From: Rhodococcus sp. Leaf278
GTDB lineage: Bacteria > Actinomycetota > Actinomycetes > Mycobacteriales > Mycobacteriaceae
NCBI RefSeq assembly: GCF_001426085.1
Contig: NZ_LMRR01000034.1
Span: 1 to 64,000 of the forward strand
Direction of reading: 5' to 3'
Length of the DNA: 64,000 nt
The notes beneath the pieces are model-generated. The model was not told the origin of the DNA. It searched no databases and was given only the letters and a program-made list of their open reading frames with translations. Shown here piece after piece: positions 27,459 to 36,121 of this stretch (positions within the stretch are counted from its first letter, which is position 1; each line of letters opens with the position of its first letter). The position numbers and the translations under genes were made by a program.

Positions 27459-28124
27459 TCAGTCGTCCGACGGCGGCGGGTTGCCCGCCAACGCGATGGC
27501 CTCGGCGACTGTGCCCGAGACAGCGGCGACGTAGACCTCGTCACCGGCCTGGATGACGGTGCGCTTGTCCGGTAGCAATCCGACGCCGAAGCGGATGACG
27601 AATGCCGCCCGCGACCGCGTCGACTCTTCGAGAACCGAGAGCTTCTTGCCGATCCACCCGTCGTCGAAGTCGAGAAGAACGACGGCCACGCTGCCGGAAG
27701 GATCGCGCCACTTGGTGGTCGGATCGTCGCGCAGCAGGTTGTGCAGAAAACGGTCGGTCGCCCAGGGGACCGTGGCAACGGTGGGGATTCCGAGGCGCTC
27801 GTAGACAGCGGCGCGTTTGGCGTCGTAGATTCTCGCCACCACTTTGTCCACTCCGAAAGTCTCCCGTGCGACGCGCGCCGAAATGATGTTCGAGTTGTCG
27901 CCGGAGGACACCGCAGCGAAAGCCTCGGCCTTCTCGATTCCCGCGCTCACCAATACATCTCGGTCGAATCCCATGCCGACCACACGGTGTCCGCCGAAGC
28001 TCGGATCGAGGCGCAGAAAGGCAGACTCGTCGCGATCGATGATCGCTACCTCGTGGCCGATGCGTTCGAGCGCCCCGGCCAGCGATGCGCCGACGCGGCC
28101 ACACCCCATCACAACTACGTACAA
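27459..28124 (-). CDS. ceoB: TrkA-type potassium uptake regulatory protein CeoB
   Basis: A 221-residue RCK/TrkA protein. RCK_N has VVVMGCGRVGASLAGALERIG at its start, followed by IIDRDESAF and SSGDNSNIISARVARETFG; RCK_C lies at about 140-215. The start is taken as TTG 28124 because it aligns with the M. tuberculosis CeoB N-terminus; GTG or ATG codons a few residues downstream would cut into the first strand. It pairs with ceoC and is divergent from the APC-type transporter with 177 bp between the starts. Confidence 0.9.
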   Translation of the reverse strand: MYVVVMGCGRVGASLAGALERIGHEVAIIDRDESAFLRLDPSFGGHRVVGMGFDRDVLVSAGIEKAEAFAAVSSGDNSNIISARVARETFGVDKVVARIYDAKRAAVYERLGIPTVATVPWATDRFLHNLLRDDPTTKWRDPSGSVAVVLLDFDDGWIGKKLSVLEESTRSRAAFVIRFGVGLLPDKRTVIQAGDEVYVAAVSGTVAEAIALAGNPPPSDD

Positions 28125-28301
28125 CGCCCAGCTCCGTCCCGATCTCGATTGTCGACCACGCAGGATCGACACTGCCACGCCGTGCAGGCGTGCACCAACG
28201 TATCGGGGATTCGTCGCCGGATCGACCGGGGGTGGGCTCGGCACGTCACTTTCGGGCGCGTGGTTGAGACGGCCGCAGGCGGACGGCCTACGCTTCTGTC
28301 C

Positions 28302-30299
28302 GTGTCCAAGGTCTCGACTGCCGCCAAGCGGCTAGTGCTCGGTAAGCCGTTCCGAAGCGACAAGCTCGGTCACACGTTGCTTCCCAAGCGAATCGCATTG
28401 CCGGTGTTCGCCTCCGACGCCATGTCGTCGGTGGCCTATGCCCCCGAAGAGATCTTTCTGGTGTTGTCCGTCGCAGGTATCTCGGCAATTGCCTTCACGC
28501 CGTGGATCGGTCTCGCGGTCTGTGTGGTGATGGCCGTCGTCGTGGCCAGCTATCGGCAGAACGTGCACGCGTATCCATCGGGCGGCGGCGACTACGAGGT
28601 CGCGACCACCAACCTCGGTCCCGCGGCCGGATTGACGGTCGGCAGCGCGCTGTTGGTGGATTACGTGCTGACCGTGGCGGTGTCGATCTCGGCGGCCGCG
28701 TCGAACATCGGGTCGGCCGTCCCGTTCGTGGCCCAGCACAAGGTGCTGTTCGCGGTGGTGGCCATCGTCTTGGTCACCTCTGTCAATCTTCGCGGCATCC
28801 GGGAGTCCGGTACGGCGTTCGCGATCCCGACGTACGCCTTCATGGGCGGCATGGTGCTGATGTTGGGCTGGGGCCTGTTCCGGGTCTACGTACTCGGCGA
28901 CGACATCCATGCGGAGTCGGCGGCCTTCGATCTGAAGGCCGAGGACTCGCACCTGTACGGCATCGCGTTCGCATTTCTCGTCGCTCGGGCGTTCTCGTCC
29001 GGATGCGCGGCGCTGACCGGAGTCGAGGCCATCAGCAACGGTGTGCCCGCGTTCGAGAAGCCGAAGTCTCGTAACGCGGCAACAACGCTGCTCCTGCTCG
29101 GTGCGATCGGAATCACGCTGTTGATGGGCATCATCGTGCTCGCGCAGAAGATCGGTATCAAATACGCCATGGACCCCGACTACCAGTTGGTCGGAGCACC
29201 GGACGGCTACCAACAGAAGACGCTCATCGCGCAGCTGGCGGAGGCAGTCTTCAGCGGATTCCCCATCGGGTTCTTCTTCATCACCACCGTCACGGCCCTC
29301 ATCCTCGTTCTCGCGGCCAACACCGCGTTCAACGGCTTCCCGGTGCTCGGTTCCGTGCTGGCGCAGGATCGCTATCTCCCGCGACAGCTCCACACCCGCG
29401 GAGACCGCCTCGCGTTCAGCAACGGAATCCTCTTCCTGTCCGGAGCTGCCATCGTCTTCGTCGTCGTGTTCGGCGCGGAAGTCACCAAGCTCATCCAGCT
29501 GTACATCGTGGGTGTGTTCGTCTCGTTCACACTCAGCCAGACTGGCATGGTTCGACACTGGACCCGTTTGTTGTCCACCGAGACCGACCGTGATCAGCGT
29601 CGTCGGATGCACCGGTCGCGCGTGGTCAACGGCGTCGGTCTCGGCATGACCGGGACGGTGCTCGTGATCGTGTTGATCACGAAGTTCGCTGCAGGTGCAT
29701 GGATCGCGATCGTCGCCATGGTGGCGATCTTCGTGCTGATGCGCATGATCCGGAAGCACTACGACACCGTGGCGCGCGAGCTCGAGGACGTGGAGTGGGA
29801 CGGAGTTCTGCCCAGCCGCACACACTCGATCGTGCTGGTGTCGAAGCTGCACATGCCGACGCTGCGCGCGCTGGCCTACGCCCGAGCGACCCGACCCGAC
29901 AACCTCGAGGCGGTGACCGTCAACGTCGACGAAGCCGATACCCGCGCGCTGGTGCGCGAATGGGAGGCCAGTGACGTATCGGTACCGCTCAAGGTCGTCG
30001 AATCGCCCTACCGGGAGGTGACCAAACCGGTCCTCGATTACGTCAAGCGCGTTCGACGCGACTCGCCCCGCGACGTCGTCACCGTCTTCATTCCCGAATA
30101 CGTCGTGGGGCATTGGTGGGAGCAGGTTCTGCACAACCAGAGCGCGCTGCGTCTGAAGTCTCGACTGCTGTTCCAGCCTGGAGTGATGGTCACCAGCGTG
30201 CCCTGGCAGCTGCGTTCGTCCGAGAAGGCCAAACGCGAGGTGCTCGGCAATGCACCGGGGGCGTCGCGTCGAGGCTACGAGCCCCCGGCGGGCAAGTGA
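28302..30299 (+). CDS. APC-superfamily permease (Rv2690c-like)
   Basis: A 665-residue transporter with about 12 transmembrane helices (residues 35-470) and a C-terminal soluble domain (about 480-665). The motifs FASDAMSSVAYAPEEI and SGGGDYEVATTNLGP, and the SSGCAALTGVEAISNGVPAF stretch, are typical of this APC subgroup, related to KUP-like potassium/amino acid transporters. Divergence from ceoB/ceoC suggests a potassium-linked role, but substrate is not shown. GTG 28302 is chosen as the start of the conserved N-terminus. Its stop overlaps the next gene as GTGA. Confidence 0.88.
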   Translation: MSKVSTAAKRLVLGKPFRSDKLGHTLLPKRIALPVFASDAMSSVAYAPEEIFLVLSVAGISAIAFTPWIGLAVCVVMAVVVASYRQNVHAYPSGGGDYEVATTNLGPAAGLTVGSALLVDYVLTVAVSISAAASNIGSAVPFVAQHKVLFAVVAIVLVTSVNLRGIRESGTAFAIPTYAFMGGMVLMLGWGLFRVYVLGDDIHAESAAFDLKAEDSHLYGIAFAFLVARAFSSGCAALTGVEAISNGVPAFEKPKSRNAATTLLLLGAIGITLLMGIIVLAQKIGIKYAMDPDYQLVGAPDGYQQKTLIAQLAEAVFSGFPIGFFFITTVTALILVLAANTAFNGFPVLGSVLAQDRYLPRQLHTRGDRLAFSNGILFLSGAAIVFVVVFGAEVTKLIQLYIVGVFVSFTLSQTGMVRHWTRLLSTETDRDQRRRMHRSRVVNGVGLGMTGTVLVIVLITKFAAGAWIAIVAMVAIFVLMRMIRKHYDTVARELEDVEWDGVLPSRTHSIVLVSKLHMPTLRALAYARATRPDNLEAVTVNVDEADTRALVREWEASDVSVPLKVVESPYREVTKPVLDYVKRVRRDSPRDVVTVFIPEYVVGHWWEQVLHNQSALRLKSRLLFQPGVMVTSVPWQLRSSEKAKREVLGNAPGASRRGYEPPAGK

Positions 30300-31567
30300 C
30301 CGAGAGCTGGTTCGGGCTGCTGCTCGAGGTCGAACTGGGCGCACCGGGGCACGGGGGATTCTGCGTGGCTCGCCACGACGGCCGGGTGATGTTCGTTCGT
30401 CACGGTCTGCCAGGAGAGCGAGTGGTTGCCCGGGTGACCGAGGACCGAGGCGGATCGTTCTGTCGAGCCGATGCCGTGGAGATCCTGTCTGCGTCCGCGG
30501 ACCGGGTGGATGCGCGCTGCCCCATCGCCGGACCGGGCGGTTCCGGATGCTGCGATTACTCCCACACGACTGCCGATGCGGGTCGTCGATTGAAGTCGTT
30601 CGTCGTCGCCGAGCAGCTTCGCCGCGTCGCCGGTCTCGAGCGCGAGGTGCGCGTCGAGGAATTGCCGGGGACCGGCGACGGCACCGGTTGGCGCACCCGC
30701 GTTCGACTTGCCGTCGATTCCGGCGGGCGGCCGGGCTACCACCGCTATCGCAGTAGTTCGATCGTCAACGAATTGTCCTGTCCGCAAATGGATGCAGCTG
30801 CGTTCGAGGGGCTGTCCGGCCAGCAGTGGCGGCCGGGCGCAGAACTGCAAGTGGTGCTCGACGGAGCCGGTACGCGGCACGTCGTGGAGATCGCACCGGC
30901 TCAGCTTTCGACCACCGGGCGCAGATCCCCGGGTCGCCGCGGGGCATCGGCCCGTCGGGCAGCGTCGTCTCGGGCGCGAGCGGAGAAGGCCGTGATCGGG
31001 TCGGGCCGGGTGACGGAATACGTCTCGGACAGGGCCTGGACTCTCGACGCCACCGGCTTCTGGCAAGCCCATCGAGGTGCTGCCCAGGTCTACACGGACG
31101 TGGTGGCGGAATGGGCGGACGCGTCTCCGGGCGACGGTGCCTGGGACCTGTACGGCGGTGTCGGGGTGTTCGCGGCGTCTCTCGCCGCCGGGGTAGGGCG
31201 GGAAGGACATGTGACCAGCGTCGAGTTCTCCCGCCGAGCGGCCGAGGACGGGCGTTCGGCTCTGGCAGACCTCACGCAGGTCTCGTTCGTGCCGGGACGC
31301 GTCGAGCGTTCGATGGATGCGTTGGCCGAACCCGTGGCGGTAGCAGTGCTCGATCCACCTCGCGCGGGAGCTGGACGCGACGTGATCGACGCCCTCGCCG
31401 CCAGAGGTCCTCGTTCGGTGGTACACGTCGGCTGTGATCCTGCGTCGTTCGCGCGAGATGTGAGCCTGTACCGCGGCGCGGGATACGAGCTCACCGACGT
31501 TCGCGCCTTCGACGCGTTTCCCCTGACCAGTCACGTGGAGTGCATCGGGCGTTTCGTCAAAAAATAG
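30296..31567 (+). CDS. TRAM-domain class I SAM-dependent RNA methyltransferase (RumA/TrmA-like)
   Basis: A 423-residue RNA uridine-5-methyltransferase-type enzyme. An N-terminal TRAM domain (about 5-60) precedes a Cys-rich segment (DARCPIAGPGGSGCCDY) that may hold an iron-sulfur cluster as in RumA. The methyltransferase core begins about 270 with WDLYGGVGVFAASLA, followed by LDPPRAG and the catalytic Cys in HVGCDPASFARD. It is translationally coupled to the APC gene by a 4-nt overlap. Likely target is rRNA or tRNA; the site cannot be told. Confidence 0.9.
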   Translation: MTESWFGLLLEVELGAPGHGGFCVARHDGRVMFVRHGLPGERVVARVTEDRGGSFCRADAVEILSASADRVDARCPIAGPGGSGCCDYSHTTADAGRRLKSFVVAEQLRRVAGLEREVRVEELPGTGDGTGWRTRVRLAVDSGGRPGYHRYRSSSIVNELSCPQMDAAAFEGLSGQQWRPGAELQVVLDGAGTRHVVEIAPAQLSTTGRRSPGRRGASARRAASSRARAEKAVIGSGRVTEYVSDRAWTLDATGFWQAHRGAAQVYTDVVAEWADASPGDGAWDLYGGVGVFAASLAAGVGREGHVTSVEFSRRAAEDGRSALADLTQVSFVPGRVERSMDALAEPVAVAVLDPPRAGAGRDVIDALAARGPRSVVHVGCDPASFARDVSLYRGAGYELTDVRAFDAFPLTSHVECIGRFVKK

Positions 31568-31582
31568 GGTTGGCTTACCAAT
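31564..31582 (+). promoter_or_regulatory. Candidate IdeR (iron) box upstream of the siderophore-binding lipoprotein gene
   Basis: The 19 bases 31564-31582 match the known IdeR consensus TTAGGTTAGGCTAACCTAA at 13 of 19 positions, including the central GGCT and flanking TAGG and ACC. It begins inside the last codons of the upstream gene and ends 30 nt before the lipoprotein start. IdeR itself is encoded at 4312-4998. Confidence 0.55.
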
Positions 31583-31611
31583 TAACACGTTGGTGTCGTA
31601 CCGTCTTCGCT

Positions 31612-32607
31612 GTGAAAATTCGTAGCACGATCGTCGTCGGCCTGATCCTCGCGCTGTCCTTCACGGGTGCCGTGTCGTGTAGTTCGAGCTCGGTCCAGAC
31701 ACCCGATCCGTCCGCCGACCAGGGTGTGACCGGAGCGGCGTTTCCCGCCACAGTCGAGACGAAGTTCGGTGCTGTGACCATCGACAACCCGCCGCAGCGC
31801 GTCGTGGCGCTCGGGTGGGGTGACGCCGAAACTGCACTGGCGCTGGGAGTCTCACCGGTCGGTGCCAGCGATTGGCTGGCGTTCGGCGGCGACGGTGTCG
31901 GGCCGTGGGCCGCCGGTCTCTACGACGCGCCGCCGCAGATCATCGGTACCCAGGAGCCGTCCTACGAGCAGGTGGCCGCACTGGCACCGGATCTGATCCT
32001 CGATACCAAGAGCTCGGGTGACCCCGAGCGGCATGCGACGCTGTCGGCCATCGCGCCCACCGTCGGTGTGCCCGAGGGATCGGACAACTATCTGACCTCG
32101 CTCGAGCAGCAGGTCACCATGGTGTCGACCGCGCTCGGTCAACGGTCGGACGGCGAGGCTCTGCTCGCCGGAATCTCCGATCGATTTCTGGCCGCCGCCG
32201 CTGCTCATCCCGAGTTCGCCGGCAGAACGGTCGTCGTGGGTGCGTACAGCGGTACCGGGTTCGGGGCGTATATCTCGTCGAACAGTCGACTCGAGTTCAT
32301 GAAGAAGCTCGGGTTCGTCACCAGTCCGACCATCGATGCGCTGACGCCGAAAGGATTCTCGGTTCCGGTGTCGGGGGAGGAGCTCGATCTTCTCGACGCC
32401 GACCTACTCGTCGTGTTTCCGATCGAGAAGTCGCCGACGGAGGTGACCGACAACCCCTTGTTCCAGCGGATTCCGGCGGTAGCGGACGGACGGTCCATCG
32501 TGTTCGACGACCCGGTGATCGCGAGGTCCCACGCGACCAACTCGCCATTGTCGATCGGTTACGCCCTCGACACGGTGGTGCCCGAGGTGGCGCGCACTCT
32601 GCAGTGA
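31612..32607 (+). CDS. Iron-siderophore ABC transporter substrate-binding lipoprotein
   Basis: A 331-residue class III (FepB/FecB-like) binding protein. It has a signal peptide with a lipobox-like AVSC near residue 23 and a Ser-rich linker. The two lobes are at about 45-160 (starting AVTIDNPPQRVVALGWGDAE) and 175-331, joined by a rigid helix, as in siderophore-binding proteins. No permease or ATPase genes are adjacent, so it is an orphan component or works with transport genes elsewhere. GTG 31612 lies 30 nt after a candidate IdeR box, suggesting repression by iron. Confidence 0.88.
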   Translation: MKIRSTIVVGLILALSFTGAVSCSSSSVQTPDPSADQGVTGAAFPATVETKFGAVTIDNPPQRVVALGWGDAETALALGVSPVGASDWLAFGGDGVGPWAAGLYDAPPQIIGTQEPSYEQVAALAPDLILDTKSSGDPERHATLSAIAPTVGVPEGSDNYLTSLEQQVTMVSTALGQRSDGEALLAGISDRFLAAAAAHPEFAGRTVVVGAYSGTGFGAYISSNSRLEFMKKLGFVTSPTIDALTPKGFSVPVSGEELDLLDADLLVVFPIEKSPTEVTDNPLFQRIPAVADGRSIVFDDPVIARSHATNSPLSIGYALDTVVPEVARTLQ

Positions 32608-32611
32608 TCGG

Positions 32612-32764
32612 TCAGGCGTGACGGGCAACCTCGGCGACGGGTGCGAAGCGCTCGGTGGGGACCGAGACGATGCGTTGGGCTCCGCACCGGCAGCCCTGGT
32701 ATCCGACGAGACCCTCGCTCGTGGGGTGGGTGGAGTGGGTGGTCCAGGTGTGTTCGGTGTGCAT
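32612..32764 (-). CDS. Small Cys/His-rich hypothetical protein
   Basis: A 50-residue protein with a His/Thr-rich N-terminus (MHTEHTWTTHSTHPTSEG) and one CRC motif (GCRCGAQ). The third codon positions are strongly G/C, as in the real genes around it, which supports coding. It is divergent from the CGNR gene with only 25 bp between the start codons and converges on the binding-protein gene with 4 bp between stops. The CxC plus several His could bind a metal. No function assigned. Confidence 0.6.
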   Translation of the reverse strand: MHTEHTWTTHSTHPTSEGLVGYQGCRCGAQRIVSVPTERFAPVAEVARHA

Positions 32765-32789
32765 GCGTCCACTGTGATGTAATGGTCTT

Positions 32790-33311
32790 GTGCATATCAA
32801 CCCTTACGGCGAATACGCGGTGAAACTCGGTATCGACCTGCTCAACGCGCCGCCCACCACGGCGACCGAACTGGGCGAACGCTGCGTCGATGCGGGCCTG
32901 GTTCCCGATTGGACGGCGACCGACGCCGATCTGGCCGACACACTGGACTTCCTGGGCCAGTGGGCGCGTGTCGTGGACGCGGACACAGAGACCGACCGGG
33001 CCGAGGCGCTCAACGTCCTCCTGGCGCAGGCGGCCGCGTACCCGAGATTGACCGACCACGCGGGAGACGGGTGGCACATGCACTATCGCGATCCGAACAT
33101 CGCCCTCGGCGGGGTCATCAGAGCTCTGGTGAGCGTCGGCGCCGCGTTGCATCTGACGGGGCGCGGCATGTCCCGCCTCTCTCGCTGCGCTGCAACCGAC
33201 TGCTCCCTCGCATTTGCGGACACGTCGCGAACGGGAACGCAGCGATACTGCGGAACGGTGTGTTCCAACCGCGACGCGGTGCGCCGGCATCGAGCGCGCG
33301 CAGCGTCCTGA
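32790..33311 (+). CDS. CGNR zinc-finger-type regulator
   Basis: A 173-residue protein. The N-terminal domain (about 1-115) is the helical 'stress-induced regulator' domain of the CGNR family; the C-terminus (about 130-170) holds the zinc finger RCAATDCSLAF, then RYCGTVCSNRDAVRRHR, where the family's CGNR motif appears as CSNR. Such proteins are putative DNA-binding regulators, often of stress or aromatic metabolism genes. GTG 32790 is 6 nt after TGTAAT (32778-32783), a good -10 box, so the mRNA may be leaderless. Confidence 0.83.
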   Translation: MHINPYGEYAVKLGIDLLNAPPTTATELGERCVDAGLVPDWTATDADLADTLDFLGQWARVVDADTETDRAEALNVLLAQAAAYPRLTDHAGDGWHMHYRDPNIALGGVIRALVSVGAALHLTGRGMSRLSRCAATDCSLAFADTSRTGTQRYCGTVCSNRDAVRRHRARAAS

Positions 33312-33336
33312 CCGGCTGAGATGTCGAACTGCCGCG

Positions 33337-34176
33337 TCAGGACTTTCTGTTGTACAGCCGCATCGTGATCGGTCCGAACACCGCCAGCAGAACGGCGCAC
33401 AGCACCAGTGTCACTCCCAACTGGCCCGTGTCGAGATCGCCCTGCATCAAGCCGCGCAGAGACGTCACCAAGAAGCTGACCGGGTTGACGTCCACGAACG
33501 CACGCAGCCAACCCGGCATCGTGTTGGGGTCGACGAAGATGTTGCTCGCGAATGTCAGCGGGAACAGGATGAACATCGACACACCCATCACTGCGGCCTC
33601 GGTGCGCACGATCATGGCGATCATCGTCCAGATCCAGGACAGACAGAACGAAAACATCAGCAGCAGAGCTATCGAAGCGACGATGCCGACCAGGCCACCC
33701 TGCGGCCTGAACCCGAGGACGAAGCCCAGGATCAGCACGATCACCGAGGCGAGCGTATAGCGCACCACGTCGCCGAGCAGCGCGCCGACCAACGGTGACG
33801 GACGCCAGATCGGCAACGAGCGGAAACGATCGAACACGCCCTTCTCGATGTCCTTGTTCATCGTGACGCCGGTGTACATCGTGATCATCACCACGGTCTG
33901 CACCAGAATGCCGGGAAGCAGGAACTGAATGTATGCGTCGGTCGAGCCGGCGAGCGCGCCGCCGAACAAGTACGTGAACAGCAGCGTGAACATGATCGGG
34001 AAGGCCGTCACGTCGAACAACTGCTCGGGCACGTGCTTGATCTTGAGCAGGGCCCGCCACCCGAAGCTCAACGACGTGGACAGCGACGAGGGCCGCGGGG
34101 GACGGGGCCCACCGGCGCCGAGCACGTCGATGATGGTCGAGGCCTTCGGAGTCGACTGCTGCGCTTCGGCGGTCAC
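33337..34176 (-). CDS. ABC-2 type exporter permease (DrrB-like)
   Basis: A 279-residue membrane protein with six transmembrane helices (about 50-75, 85-105, 130-155, 160-185, 195-215 and 250-270) and the conserved [18 protein letters not shown] loop of the DrrB/ABC-2 family. It is the membrane half of an exporter with the ATPase encoded upstream; the two genes overlap by 4 nt. DrrAB-type systems export lipids, antibiotics or drugs. GTG 34176 is the start. Confidence 0.9.
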   Translation of the reverse strand: MTAEAQQSTPKASTIIDVLGAGGPRPPRPSSLSTSLSFGWRALLKIKHVPEQLFDVTAFPIMFTLLFTYLFGGALAGSTDAYIQFLLPGILVQTVVMITMYTGVTMNKDIEKGVFDRFRSLPIWRPSPLVGALLGDVVRYTLASVIVLILGFVLGFRPQGGLVGIVASIALLLMFSFCLSWIWTMIAMIVRTEAAVMGVSMFILFPLTFASNIFVDPNTMPGWLRAFVDVNPVSFLVTSLRGLMQGDLDTGQLGVTLVLCAVLLAVFGPITMRLYNRKS

Positions 34177-35195
34177 GACGCCACCTCTCGGTCGGACGCG
34201 GACAAGTCGGTCGTTCCTGCAGGCTCCACTCCCGCCTGATGGGTCGTTCCTGCAGGCTCCACTCCCGCCTCATGCCCGGTGAGGGCAAGAAACACCTCGT
34301 CCAAGCTCGGTTGGCCGAGTGTGAAGGACGCGATGGAAATTCCCGCCGTCTCGAGTGCAGGCAACACGGGCGCAGCCTGTGCCGGGTTGTCGAGACGCGC
34401 CGTGACTGTCGACGGATCCAGATCCTCCGTGACGGTGCCGCCGAGCAGATCTCGCAGGATCTGCGCGGCCGCAGTTCGTTGCGCCGCATCGAGAACACGG
34501 AGGTGAAGCGAGTTCGATCCCACCGATGCTTTCAACTCGCCGGTCGTACCTTCCGCGATGACCTTGCCGTGGTCGATGACCGCGACACGCCCGGCCAATT
34601 GATCGGCCTCGTCGAGATACTGGGTTGTCAGAAGCACCGTCGTCCCGCCCGCCACCAATGCACGGATGATCTCCCACACGTGGTTTCGGCTGCGTGGATC
34701 GAGTCCGGTGGTGGGTTCGTCCAGAAATATCAGCTCGGGAGTGACGATGATGCTGGCGGCGATGTCGATGCGTCGGCGCATTCCGCCGGAGTAGGTTTTG
34801 ACCTGCCTCGGCCCGGCGTCGGCGATATCGAACGCGGCCAGCAACTGCTCGGCCCGCGACCGGGCGGCGGGCCGTGAATATCCGAGCAATCGGGCGAGCA
34901 GAACCAGATTCTCCGTACCGGTCAGATCCTCGTCCAACGAGGCGAATTGGCCTGTCAGAGCGACCTTCTGCCGAACCGCCTCGGGTTCGCTCGCCACGTC
35001 GTGCCCCAATACGCGCGCGCTACCGCCGTCGATCGGGAGCAGTGTGGCAAGCATTCGGATGGTCGTGGTCTTGCCTGCACCGTTGGGCCCGAGGACGCCG
35101 TAGACCCCACCGGACGGGATGGACAGATCGACGCCGTCGACGGCGATATTCGCCCCGAATCGCTTGACCAGACCGCGTGTCTCGATGGCCGCCAT
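34173..35195 (-). CDS. ABC exporter ATP-binding protein (DrrA-like)
   Basis: A 340-residue ATPase. Walker [15 protein letters not shown] (about 36-49), Q-loop [12 protein letters not shown], signature [12 protein letters not shown], Walker [13 protein letters not shown] and an H/Q-loop with [11 protein letters not shown] are all present, followed by the DrrA C-terminal domain (about 225-310). The last 30 residues carry two copies of AGVEPAGTT encoded by a 33-bp tandem duplication. ATG 35195 has a GGAGG site. The operon is divergent from sigK. Confidence 0.92.
   Translation of the reverse strand: MAAIETRGLVKRFGANIAVDGVDLSIPSGGVYGVLGPNGAGKTTTIRMLATLLPIDGGSARVLGHDVASEPEAVRQKVALTGQFASLDEDLTGTENLVLLARLLGYSRPAARSRAEQLLAAFDIADAGPRQVKTYSGGMRRRIDIAASIIVTPELIFLDEPTTGLDPRSRNHVWEIIRALVAGGTTVLLTTQYLDEADQLAGRVAVIDHGKVIAEGTTGELKASVGSNSLHLRVLDAAQRTAAAQILRDLLGGTVTEDLDPSTVTARLDNPAQAAPVLPALETAGISIASFTLGQPSLDEVFLALTGHEAGVEPAGTTHQAGVEPAGTTDLSASDREVAS
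34209..34274 (-). repeat. 33-bp tandem duplication in the DrrA-like gene
   Basis: Bases 34209-34241 and 34242-34274 differ at one position. The duplication keeps the frame and adds 11 residues to the C-terminal tail of the ATPase. Confidence 0.93.
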
Positions 35196-35305
35196 GTCTC
35201 TCGTTTCCTCCGGTGGGCAGATCGCCCGATTACCCACGATTGTCCGATTCTCCACCAAGGATGAATTGCGGTCCAGTACGGTGCAAACGAATTTGTGTAC
35301 CCGAA

Positions 35306-35332
35306 CCATCCTTCGGCCGGTTTGTTCCGAAT
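35306..35332 (+). promoter_or_regulatory. Candidate SigK-type promoter of sigK-rskA
   Basis: CCATCC at 35306-35311 and CCGAAT at 35327-35332 are exact matches to the -35 and -10 hexamers I recall for mycobacterial SigK promoters. The spacer here is 15 nt, slightly short. It lies 45 nt before the sigK start, consistent with autoregulation. Confidence 0.6.
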
Positions 35333-35366
35333 ATGTACCGCGGCGGGAAAACGCGGAGGTTTCGAT

Positions 35367-35381
35367 ATGAGAGCACTATGA
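35367..35381 (+). promoter_or_regulatory. Four-codon leader ORF with strong ribosome site, overlapping the sigK start
   Basis: ATG AGA GCA CTA TGA follows GGAGG (35355-35359) at a 7-nt spacing. Its stop overlaps the sigK start as ATGA (35378-35381). This suggests sigK translation depends on re-initiation after the leader; alternatively the GGAGG serves sigK directly at a long 18-nt spacing. Confidence 0.45.
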
Positions 35382-36121
35382 CCACTAGTGTCGTGTTCGA
35401 TGAACTCGATCATGAACCCGTCTGTTGGGACGACCTTTCGATGAGCGCGCCGTTGTCCGGATCGTCGGATGCCGGCCGTGACCGGGCGCCCGACGCTGCC
35501 AAGGGCTATACGGACGACAGCGCCGTCTGCGCTGTACCCAGTCCACAGTTGAAGAATTTGCGAGCCGACGAGACGGACCGTCTTCGGCGGTTGATGGCAT
35601 CGGTTGCCCAGGGTGATCGAGCGGCATTCGCAGAGTTGTACGACGCCACGTCCGCGCGCGTCTACGGCATGGTGCTGCGAGTGCTTCGCGACCCGGGATA
35701 CAGCGAGGAAACCGCGCAGGAGGTGTTCCTCCAGATCTGGCGCGCAGCACCGAATTACGACCCTAATCAGGGGAGTCCACTCGCCTGGATCATGACGCTG
35801 GCTCATCGCCGCGCCGTCGATCGAGTTCGCAGCGAGCAGTCGGGTACCGACCGTGAGGCGGCGTACGGCGCAGTGAGCCACACACCCGAACACGACGAAG
35901 TGCTCGAGACGGTGACTCAACGGCTCGAATCGGAGGCCGTGGTGGCCTGCCTCGAAACTCTGACCGATACGCAGAGCGAGTCGGTACGAATGGCTTACTA
36001 CAGCGGTTACACCTATCGCGAAGTTGCGGAACGGCTCGGGGTCGCCGTTCCTACCATCAAGTCGCGCATACGAGACGGATTGATCAAATTGAAGAATTGC
36101 CTGGGGGTGATCCCGCAATGA
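35378..36121 (+). CDS. sigK: ECF sigma factor SigK
   Basis: A 247-residue ECF sigma factor. Sigma region 2 lies at about 80-150 (AAFAELYDATSARVYGM, then SPLAWIMTLAHRRAVDRVR) and region 4 at about 185-240 (YYSGYTYREVAERLGVAVPTIKSRIRDG), closely resembling mycobacterial SigK, including the NCLGV end. The N-terminal 70 residues are an extension absent from M. tuberculosis SigK, so a later start (for example ATG 35594) is possible. It is followed with an ATGA overlap by its anti-sigma factor rskA. Confidence 0.9.
   Translation: MTTSVVFDELDHEPVCWDDLSMSAPLSGSSDAGRDRAPDAAKGYTDDSAVCAVPSPQLKNLRADETDRLRRLMASVAQGDRAAFAELYDATSARVYGMVLRVLRDPGYSEETAQEVFLQIWRAAPNYDPNQGSPLAWIMTLAHRRAVDRVRSEQSGTDREAAYGAVSHTPEHDEVLETVTQRLESEAVVACLETLTDTQSESVRMAYYSGYTYREVAERLGVAVPTIKSRIRDGLIKLKNCLGVIPQ

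Noticed and set aside
28332-30344. 670-codon minus-strand open frame antisense to the APC permease gene
   Set aside because: Composition is His/Arg/Asp-rich shadow of a membrane-protein gene; no recognisable domain or ribosome site.
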